NCBI GenBank assembly: GCA_947472115.1
Contig: CANIZU010000001.1
Span: 1 to 42,455 of the forward strand
Length of the DNA: 42,455 nt
Source of the DNA: Flavobacteriales bacterium
Lineage (GTDB): Bacteria > Bacteroidota > Bacteroidia > NS11-12g > UBA955
Direction of reading: 5' to 3'
The position numbers and the translations under genes are program-made. Position 1 is the stretch's first letter; every line of letters begins with the position of its first letter. Below, piece by piece: positions 7,222-14,123 of this stretch. The notes below the pieces were generated by a model. It was not told the DNA's origin. It made no database searches and saw only the letters and a program-made list of their open reading frames with translations.

Positions 7222-10139
7222 TTTCCGAGCATATTGGTGGTCTTATTCCCCAATTTTTCGCCTTCCTTGCGCGCCGCTTCCTCTATCTGCGTCGCCTTTT
7301 CATTGGCCTCGTTATCTATTTTATCTGCCTTCGCATTTCCCTCCGCCTCGATTTTGTCTGCCAATTTATACCCTTCGGCCCGTCCCGATCCGGCCTTTTG
7401 TTCAGCAGATTTCAATAACTTATCGGCGGCGGCCCGAGTAATTTTTTTCTTGATAGGATCCCCTGCCGCCGCCACCAATGCATCGGCTTCTTTCTTGGCT
7501 TTGTCCATCGCCATCGTATAAGCCTGGTCCGTTTTACTGCGCTGCTCATTCGCCAAATTCTTCGCTGCCTGTCTCACCTGCTCCGACTGTTGCCTTGCCG
7601 CATTTCGAAGTTGTTGCGCTTTCTCCCCCGCCACACGGTTGATTTCGTCTAATTTTTTATTGACCTCGTTCCCAATCTTATCCTTCGCCTTGTCGATCAA
7701 AGGTTTCGCATATTGCTGTGCCGCGCCACGCCAATCGATCGACATCTTAGGTTGCTTCACATCGCCCTCAATCAAAAATGGCAGCGCTTTGCCTTTCACC
7801 ATCATCTTACCGCCTAAATGCAATTGTTTGTTCAAGTCCATATATCCGCCCATTTTCATCGATGCGTCTTTCGGCAATGCCACCGAAATCGAATCCTTTA
7901 ATGTGATTTTGCCGTTCTCTATGCCAAATCCGGCTTTCGTGGGCTTCAGTGCAAGCTTGGCGTCCTTTCCCCATTGCAATTGCTTGGCCGCATCGCTCAT
8001 CCATGTTGGGATGTCCAATTGACCGCTGAATAAATCAAACAATCCCGAAGCCGTCATCGAACCCCAATCGGGAGATAACGACGGTGAAAAACTCAATCCT
8101 GCCGTGGTTTGCAAGTTGGCTAAGCCTTGAATCCGACCTAAAATTGGGGCGTATTCTTTTATCAGGCTCAATGTATTGGCGATGTCGGATGGGTTGACAT
8201 TTAATATGTTAAAGTCGGTCGTAAACTGCGGCTTGCCCCCCAAAGGATAGCTGTAAGCCATGTTTTTCAGTTCCACTTTTGAGCCCAAGAACAAGGCCGA
8301 TAGCGGATCAACGGTCACTTTGCCATTGGCGACATCCAGCTTCGCGGTGGCTTGTTGGAATTTGTAATCTTGGAAATTCAATTGGCCTACGTTCATGTTG
8401 AGCATCAGGTTGAGGTTTTCGGGGATGTGCGGGGCGGAAGTAGCGATCGCACCGCTGGAATTTGCTGCATCATCCTTATTGTCAGTCCCGGCCGAAGCCG
8501 CCTCGGAAGCAACCACAGAACCATTATTATTCGAAGCATTAGAGCTACCTGAAGCCTCCTTACCCATCGCACCCATCCATTCGTTTAGGTCGATGCTTGC
8601 GCTGTTCACAATTAGAGAACCCGACAAAGTCTCCTTATTTAAATAGTACCCCAACATGTTTTGGAGTTTTCCATTCAGGCTCATCGCCGATTTTCCATAC
8701 TGAATTCCATCGCCCAAAACAGCAAAATCGCTAGGACTCACGCTGAGTGTCAAGCTTTTCATCGCCAAAGGAAGCGAACCGGTCGCATTGTACTTGATTT
8801 GGTTCAGGGCGATGTTCCCGCTCGCTTGTAGGTCGTTGAATTCTTTCTTCGCGATGGCGCTGTAATGTCCATTAAACGCAAAATGGGCTTTCACCTCACC
8901 CGAAATATCTGTCCCCGATTCCAAAGGAATCAGCTTTTTCCATTCGTCCAAATGCAGGTCGATATCAATCTTTCCCTTCGCGTAAGGGTTGCTAACCGGC
9001 GTCTTTAGATCCAGTTCTACCGAAATTGGGTCGCCGCCCAGCATTGCTTTCAATGGAGCAACGACGATATGGGTGTTGTCTGGATTGCCATCTGTGTTGT
9101 CCATTAAGAAGTTCAGCGAAACGTCACTCGCGCTCGCCGGCATCCCAGGATATTGGAAACCTGCTTTACTTACGTTGATCTCAGCATGGGTAGAAGGCAT
9201 CCGCAAATCGTCCATGATCCCTTTCATCAGGAACACGAGTTTCAAACTTCCCGATGCGTTTACGTCGGCGAAATTCTCTGTGTAACAGCCAGGAACCACA
9301 CTCAGGAACGACTTAAAATCACTGTTGGATGTGCGCACATCGATGTCCATATCCATGTCCTTTTCACGCATTTCTATCCATCCCTTGGCTTGAAGTGGCA
9401 ACGCATTGATTTTGAATTCGTTGTCGGCGAATCCAAAACGCATCTTTTTCAAATCCATATCGATGTTTGTGTTCGCATCAATTTTGGCATCGCTCAGCAG
9501 CGTCATTCCACCATACGACATTGTAAACTGATCGATCAGCAGATCGTTTTTTAGGGTAAAAATCTCATCGGCAAAATCCCCATTGGCGTGCCAGTTGAGG
9601 CCGTTGCTGGTGATTTCGAAGTCCATGGAATGATCAATGTAGTGCAACCGTGTATTTTCGATGGAGAGGTCGTTTATTTTGATGGCAACAGACGCCGCAG
9701 CGGTGTCTTGGGGTTGCGTTCCGGCGGTTGTATCAGGTTTTGCGAGGTCGAAGTTGGCCGCGCCACTCTTCAAAAAGATCACTTGAGCCCGGGCATCGTT
9801 GATAGCAATTTTACGAATCACAACGGTTTCGCCTTTCCAAATAGAGGCCAGGTCGAGGACCAGTCGAATGCTCTTCGCATCGATCAAAGTATCTTGTGCA
9901 AAGGAATCCACGCCCACCACTTTTACATCTTGAATGCCCAGGCTAAGGTTAGGAAAATTGCGGAGTAAGCTCAGGGAGATATCGTCGTTGAAGCTGACTT
10001 TCGCATTCAGGTTGTTGTTGGCGGCTTCTTTCACGGCGGTGACAATTTTGCCTTTGAATAGAAACGGCAGAATGAAAAGCAGGGCGATAAGTGCTACAAG
10101 GCTGATGCCTGAGATTTTAGCGATTTTTTTGAAATTCAT
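7218..10139 (-). CDS. AsmA-family envelope protein
   Basis: The ATG at 10139 gives 973 residues; a TTG further upstream was not used because the membrane segment follows the ATG directly. One N-terminal transmembrane helix (about 10-30, SGISLVALIALLFILPF) is followed by a long beta-rich periplasmic region with AsmA-type signatures: NDDISLSLLRNFPNLSLGI near the start and the SGLFDLFSGQLDIP and KPKMSIDWRGAAQ stretches late. AsmA-like proteins are thought to bridge the periplasm and move phospholipid; that is family knowledge. The last 170 or so residues are an Ala/Lys/Glu-rich coiled coil. It sits between the DUF3089 gene (23-nt gap) and mobA (4-nt overlap). Confidence 0.85.
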   Translation of the reverse strand: MNFKKIAKISGISLVALIALLFILPFLFKGKIVTAVKEAANNNLNAKVSFNDDISLSLLRNFPNLSLGIQDVKVVGVDSFAQDTLIDAKSIRLVLDLASIWKGETVVIRKIAINDARAQVIFLKSGAANFDLAKPDTTAGTQPQDTAAASVAIKINDLSIENTRLHYIDHSMDFEITSNGLNWHANGDFADEIFTLKNDLLIDQFTMSYGGMTLLSDAKIDANTNIDMDLKKMRFGFADNEFKINALPLQAKGWIEMREKDMDMDIDVRTSNSDFKSFLSVVPGCYTENFADVNASGSLKLVFLMKGIMDDLRMPSTHAEINVSKAGFQYPGMPASASDVSLNFLMDNTDGNPDNTHIVVAPLKAMLGGDPISVELDLKTPVSNPYAKGKIDIDLHLDEWKKLIPLESGTDISGEVKAHFAFNGHYSAIAKKEFNDLQASGNIALNQIKYNATGSLPLAMKSLTLSVSPSDFAVLGDGIQYGKSAMSLNGKLQNMLGYYLNKETLSGSLIVNSASIDLNEWMGAMGKEASGSSNASNNNGSVVASEAASAGTDNKDDAANSSGAIATSAPHIPENLNLMLNMNVGQLNFQDYKFQQATAKLDVANGKVTVDPLSALFLGSKVELKNMAYSYPLGGKPQFTTDFNILNVNPSDIANTLSLIKEYAPILGRIQGLANLQTTAGLSFSPSLSPDWGSMTASGLFDLFSGQLDIPTWMSDAAKQLQWGKDAKLALKPTKAGFGIENGKITLKDSISVALPKDASMKMGGYMDLNKQLHLGGKMMVKGKALPFLIEGDVKQPKMSIDWRGAAQQYAKPLIDKAKDKIGNEVNKKLDEINRVAGEKAQQLRNAARQQSEQVRQAAKNLANEQRSKTDQAYTMAMDKAKKEADALVAAAGDPIKKKITRAAADKLLKSAEQKAGSGRAEGYKLADKIEAEGNAKADKIDNEANEKATQIEEAARKEGEKLGNKTTNMLGK

Positions 10140-10162
10140 GAGTAAAGTAGTTGCAAAAATAA

Positions 10163-11200
10163 TCAATGAGGGCGTTTGATAAACGTATCAACCCGTTTCT
10201 CCGCATTCTTCCGCACATCCAAATAGAACAAGTTGATGTCGCCGATGTGGTAGTTGGGATTCGTATAAAATCGACTACCCGGAAACTTTGGTTTAGTGAT
10301 CCATAAAATTCCGCCATGGACTTGGGCATCGCAAATTTTGGGTAGGGTGTTCGAAAAAGGCTTTAGAACGGCGCCCGCCTGCTTTGATTTGTCGATGTAT
10401 TCTTCGTTGAGTTCCCAGCTAATCGGATTCACACATACGGCGCGTTCCAATGCCAGCGGGTAATAAGGAGGTATATAACCTCGCTGGTAAGTGCTCCAGC
10501 TCAAAAAACATCCCGTAGCCGAATCATTGGCACAGGCGGGAAGACCCGGCAAGGAATCGTAAGGGACGGGCATGCCCACCAAATACGTGGCAACTAACTG
10601 CTGCTGCAACGGGGTGCCTAAAATATGCTCTTTGATGATGCGGGCCGCGTGAATGGTGCCCTGACTGTGCGATGCGATGATGATGGGCCGACCCTGATTC
10701 CAATGGGCCATATAGTAGAAAAATGCTTGCTCTACATCGTTGTAGGCGGTGTCGAGGGCGGCTTGTTTATCGTCTTTGTGCGGTGTCAGGAAAACGGAAT
10801 AATGGGCTTGACGGTATCGCGGGGCATAGATCTTTCCAGCGGCATTAAAGGCGGAGGCTTGGTATCGAATGGGACTTTCATCAACTGCATTATTCAGCGA
10901 TGCATCGCGCAGATCTTGGTTCCAGATGAATTCCGTTTTGGGCTTCTCAGTGTAGGTGGTTGGATGGATAAAGAACACGTCGGCCGGGGCATTGGCTTGG
11001 TTGTTTTTCAGGCCTCGAGGACAATCATCGGAGGGATCTTTTTTGGTGGGAAGGGCGCTCCAATTTTCTAGGTTTTGGTATTGGGGTGGGGGCGGACAAG
11101 GACTGAGAGAAAAACGCGTGGGGTTGCAATAGCCTTGAGCAAACGCATTGGATATCAGGATAGTAAGTAAGCTGAGTAATGAGACGATTCGTGTTGTCAT
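10163..11200 (-). CDS. DUF3089-family secreted alpha/beta hydrolase
   Basis: The 345-residue product has a signal peptide ending in AQ (about 22) and then a DUF3089 domain: ADVFFIHPTTYT (73-84), YAPRYRQAHYSVF, and the nucleophile elbow SHSQG with Ser179 following RPIIIA. Members are predicted lipase or esterase-like hydrolases; substrate unknown. Family knowledge places it outside the cytoplasm. It is the first gene of the minus-strand run, and a TATCTTCG element lies 13 nt upstream of the ATG, facing away from the divergent membrane-protein gene. Confidence 0.85.
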   Translation of the reverse strand: MTTRIVSLLSLLTILISNAFAQGYCNPTRFSLSPCPPPPQYQNLENWSALPTKKDPSDDCPRGLKNNQANAPADVFFIHPTTYTEKPKTEFIWNQDLRDASLNNAVDESPIRYQASAFNAAGKIYAPRYRQAHYSVFLTPHKDDKQAALDTAYNDVEQAFFYYMAHWNQGRPIIIASHSQGTIHAARIIKEHILGTPLQQQLVATYLVGMPVPYDSLPGLPACANDSATGCFLSWSTYQRGYIPPYYPLALERAVCVNPISWELNEEYIDKSKQAGAVLKPFSNTLPKICDAQVHGGILWITKPKFPGSRFYTNPNYHIGDINLFYLDVRKNAEKRVDTFIKRPH

Positions 11201-11213
11201 GTCAAAATTTTAT

Positions 11214-11221
11214 CGAAGATA
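11214..11221 (-). promoter_or_regulatory. Possible -7 element of the DUF3089-asmA-mobA-fdhD operon
   Basis: TATCTTCG on the minus strand matches the Bacteroidota -7 consensus TAnnTTTG with one change, 13 nt upstream of the start codon. No good TTG is visible at the expected -33 distance, so the call rests on the -7 box and on position. Confidence 0.4.
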
Positions 11222-11300
11222 AAGCGGAGATTGGAATTGGAAGTTACGTCAGAGTAAAGGATTTTGGTGGAATCAAAATGCAAGGGCGCGACTTTTTAAT

Positions 11301-11308
11301 TATATTCG
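11301..11308 (+). promoter_or_regulatory. Possible -7 element for the 143-residue membrane protein gene
   Basis: TATATTCG lies 15 nt upstream of the ATG in the divergent spacer. The same octamer occurs upstream of rnz with a well-placed -33 TTTG; here no -33 box stands out. Confidence 0.4.
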
Positions 11309-11323
11309 TTCAAAAATAATACT

Positions 11324-11755
11324 ATGTATACTGGTTTGGTTCATTTACACAATTTGTTGCGCTGGGTGATTGTGATCACCTTGGTTTGGTCGTTGATCAA
11401 CGCTTTTAAAGGCAAAAATGGAAAAGAAACTCTGATAATGATGATTTCATCCCACGTGATGTTGCTGATCGGTTTGGTTCAGTGGGTTGGCGGCGATTGG
11501 GGCCTAAAGCAAATCAAGAGTTTGGGTATGGGTGAGGCGATGAAAAATGCTGCGATTCGATTTTTTGCGGTGGAACACTCAATGATGATGGTGATTGCGG
11601 TGGTTTTGATCACGATCGGACATCGTTCGGCGAAGGCGGCAAAGCCTAATACCAAATGGTTTTTGCTGGCAGCGCTGTTGATTATCCTCTTTATGATGCC
11701 AGGACCGTGGAAGTCAGATCCAGCTTTGCAGCGCGGATTGTTCCCCGGAATGTAA
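11324..11755 (+). CDS. Small four-helix membrane protein, cytochrome b-like
   Basis: The 143-residue protein has four predicted membrane helices (about 12-27, 40-56, 82-100 and 112-126). Histidines H7, H9, H44, H85 and H100 lie at or near helix ends, a pattern that fits a di-haem cytochrome b-like bundle. Homologues in Bacteroidota beginning MYTGLLHLHNLLRW are often labelled cytochrome B; I recognise this N terminus but no function has been shown that I know of. The ATG is preceded closely by an AT-rich promoter-like stretch. The htrA gene follows 55 nt later on the same strand. Confidence 0.7.
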   Translation: MYTGLVHLHNLLRWVIVITLVWSLINAFKGKNGKETLIMMISSHVMLLIGLVQWVGGDWGLKQIKSLGMGEAMKNAAIRFFAVEHSMMMVIAVVLITIGHRSAKAAKPNTKWFLLAALLIILFMMPGPWKSDPALQRGLFPGM

Positions 11756-11810
11756 AGGAGAGTATTTGTTGCTTCATATTTGGCAACATTTTTGATTAGT
11801 TTTCAGCCCT

Positions 11811-13277
11811 ATGAAATTCACCATCAAACAATCACTCTTATTGGGCTCCGCCCTGCTTTTTTTGTCGTTGATTTTTGGTTACACCGGCGCCTGGCTCTAC
11901 AATTCCAATGTGTTAAATCGCGCGTCTCATGGTCTGCAAATCGCCAGTGATGTGTCGATGGATCGTTCTGGAGTGCGGTCGATATCTGCGAATGGCGAAA
12001 TGCCTTCGGGTTTTGAGCAAGCTTCTGCATCGGCCACGCCCTCGGTGGTTTTCATTAAAACAGTGAGTACAGTGCAATACGATAGTCCTTTGAGTGGCTT
12101 GTTTTGGGATTTCGACCCCTTCGGTTCTCGCGGTCAGGCGGCCAGTACCGGCTCAGGTGTGATTGTGAGCAAAGACGGTTACATCGTAACCAATAACCAT
12201 GTGATCCAAGGGGCCGATAAAATCACCGTTGTGTTAAATAAGCCCAAAACGGAATATACCGCACGTGTGGTGGGCACCGACCCCAGTTCCGATTTGGCCG
12301 TGTTGAAAATCGAAGCTGTCAATCTGCCCGCCGTGGCCTTTGCCAATTCGGATTTGGTGAAAGTGGGTGAGTGGGTCCTTGCCGTGGGCAATCCCTTTAA
12401 TCTAACAAGTACCGTGACAGCCGGCATCGTGAGTGCCAAAGGCCGGAATATCAATATCGTAAAAAATCAGTTCCCCATAGAGAGTTTTATTCAGACCGAT
12501 GCGGCCATCAACCCAGGTAATTCAGGGGGTGCGCTGGTGAATCTTCGCGGCGAGTTGGTGGGCATCAATACCGCCATTCAAAGCAATACCGGCAGTTATT
12601 CGGGCTATGGTTTCGCCATTCCAGCCAATATCGTCATGAAAGTTGTCGCCGATTTGATGGACAATGGCGTGGTTTTGCGTGCTTTTTCGGGGATGACGGT
12701 CGGCGAGATGACCTCCGAAGAGATGAAGCGCTACAACCTTGGGACCGATGCGGTGAAGGTGGTGGATTTGCTAGAGGATGGACCTGCGGCTAAGTCGGGC
12801 TTGCAAATTGGCGATGTGATTACCCACATGGGCGGCGTTTTTGTGGATGGCAAACCGATGTTTGATGAGCATTTGGCTTACAAACGTCCCGGACAGGATT
12901 TGGATCTTACGGTGTTGCGGGCGGGTAAAACGTTGACGGTAAAACTGGTGCTGATTGGCAAAACCGAGAATCAGGCGTTGTTGATGAAAGGCGCGGTGAA
13001 TAGCAAATTGCTGGGCGCGGATTTTCAGCCGCTGGGGGAGACGGATAAGGTGAAATTGGGTCTAACATCCGGCATCCGATTGATCAACATTCAGAGGGGG
13101 AAAACCATCGCTCAAATGGGACTGGGCGAAGGCTTTGTGGTGGTAAAGTTCAATGGGAAATCGTATAGCGAGCCTGAGGATTTGATTTCTGCGATGGAAG
13201 GTGCGCGCGGCAAGATCGAAATCGTGGGGAAAGACCGCAACGGCAGCAACCAGAGCTTTAGCTTTTATAGTTATTGA
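11811..13277 (+). CDS. HtrA/DegP-type periplasmic serine protease
   Basis: The 488-residue product has an N-terminal hydrophobic segment (8-30) that acts as signal or anchor. The trypsin-like domain has the full triad: H130 in TNNHVIQ, D161 in SSDLAVLK and S238 in GNSGGALV. Two PDZ-type regions follow; the first has DGPAAKSGLQIGDVI and the second is more divergent (IAQMGLGEGFVVVKFNGK). HtrA proteins degrade misfolded envelope proteins. Domain order and length are typical of Bacteroidota DegQ/DegP homologues. The stop lies 33 nt before the kdsA start, but kdsA has its own promoter-like box. Confidence 0.93.
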   Translation: MKFTIKQSLLLGSALLFLSLIFGYTGAWLYNSNVLNRASHGLQIASDVSMDRSGVRSISANGEMPSGFEQASASATPSVVFIKTVSTVQYDSPLSGLFWDFDPFGSRGQAASTGSGVIVSKDGYIVTNNHVIQGADKITVVLNKPKTEYTARVVGTDPSSDLAVLKIEAVNLPAVAFANSDLVKVGEWVLAVGNPFNLTSTVTAGIVSAKGRNINIVKNQFPIESFIQTDAAINPGNSGGALVNLRGELVGINTAIQSNTGSYSGYGFAIPANIVMKVVADLMDNGVVLRAFSGMTVGEMTSEEMKRYNLGTDAVKVVDLLEDGPAAKSGLQIGDVITHMGGVFVDGKPMFDEHLAYKRPGQDLDLTVLRAGKTLTVKLVLIGKTENQALLMKGAVNSKLLGADFQPLGETDKVKLGLTSGIRLINIQRGKTIAQMGLGEGFVVVKFNGKSYSEPEDLISAMEGARGKIEIVGKDRNGSNQSFSFYSY

Positions 13278-13298
13278 TTGCGTCCCGACCCAAAAGAA

Positions 13299-13306
13299 TA
13301 TCTTTG
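13299..13306 (+). promoter_or_regulatory. Promoter -7 element of kdsA (near leaderless)
   Basis: TATCTTTG is an exact match to the TAnnTTTG consensus and ends only 4 nt before the kdsA ATG. TTG trinucleotides lie 18 and 22 nt upstream as possible -33 boxes. Transcription would begin at or next to the start codon. Confidence 0.5.
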
Positions 13307-13310
13307 CAGT

Positions 13311-14123
13311 ATGAACCCTGCAATTCCGAATTTACATTTTGCCGATTCCAACCGTTTTTTTGTGATGGCCGGACCTTGTGCTATTGAAGGCCGCGACATG
13401 GCATTTGAAATTGCGGAGCATTTGGTGGGCGTGAGTGAGCGCTTGCAATTGCCCCTGATTTTCAAAGGCAGTTACCGCAAGGCAAATCGTTCGCGGATGG
13501 ACTCGTTTACGGGCATCGGTGATGAAAAGGCGTTGCAGATTTTGGCCGAAGTGGGGGCACATTTCGGGATTCCTACGGTGACAGACATTCATGAATCTCA
13601 TGAGGCAGCTATGGCGGCGGAGTATGTCGATGTGTTGCAGATTCCAGCGTTTTTATTCCGACAGACAGAGTTGCTTGCGGCGGCGGCACGCACCGGAAAA
13701 TGGGTAAATATCAAGAAGGGTCAGTTTGCCGGCCCCGATGCCATGAAACACGCCATGCAGAAATGTGTGGATTGCGGGAATGATCGAGTGATGCTAACCG
13801 ACCGTGGAAATATGTTCGGCTACGGCGATATGGTCGTGGATTTTCGCAACATTCCGCAGATGCAACAGTTCGGCGCACCTGTGATTATGGATATAACCCA
13901 CAGTTTACAGCAGCCCAATCAAAGTTCTGGGGTTACGGGTGGCAAGCCTGAGCTGATCGAAACCATTGCCAAAGCTGCGATTGCTGTGGGTTGCAATGGT
14001 TTGTTTATCGAAACGCATCCTGATCCTTCTGTTGCCAAAAGCGATGGCGCCAATATGTTGCCATTGAATCAGTTTGAAGGTCTGATGCAAAAATTGATTC
14101 GCGTTCGCGAATCAATTTTATAA
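13311..14123 (+). CDS. kdsA: 3-deoxy-8-phosphooctulonate synthase (KDO-8-P synthase)
   Basis: KdsA condenses phosphoenolpyruvate with arabinose 5-phosphate to make KDO-8-P for LPS core. The 270-residue protein shows the family landmarks MAGPCAIEGRD, FKGSYRKANRS, PTVTDIHE, DVLQIPAFLFRQTELL, NIKKGQF and PVIMDITHSLQQP. The ATG at 13311 is chosen over an in-frame TTG at the htrA stop, because the family starts close to FFVMAGPC. The last codons are also a perfect hairpin (14090-14119), and the next base after the stop begins the stop codon of the convergent gene. Confidence 0.95.
   Translation: MNPAIPNLHFADSNRFFVMAGPCAIEGRDMAFEIAEHLVGVSERLQLPLIFKGSYRKANRSRMDSFTGIGDEKALQILAEVGAHFGIPTVTDIHESHEAAMAAEYVDVLQIPAFLFRQTELLAAAARTGKWVNIKKGQFAGPDAMKHAMQKCVDCGNDRVMLTDRGNMFGYGDMVVDFRNIPQMQQFGAPVIMDITHSLQQPNQSSGVTGGKPELIETIAKAAIAVGCNGLFIETHPDPSVAKSDGANMLPLNQFEGLMQKLIRVRESIL
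14090..14119. terminator. Perfect 14-bp hairpin over the kdsA 3' end, likely bidirectional terminator
   Basis: Positions 14090-14103 pair perfectly with 14106-14119 around TT. It overlaps the last coding residues of kdsA (KLIRVRESI) and lies just downstream of the convergent lipoprotein gene's stop. T-rich sequence follows weakly on both sides, so termination is likely but not certain. Confidence 0.6.
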
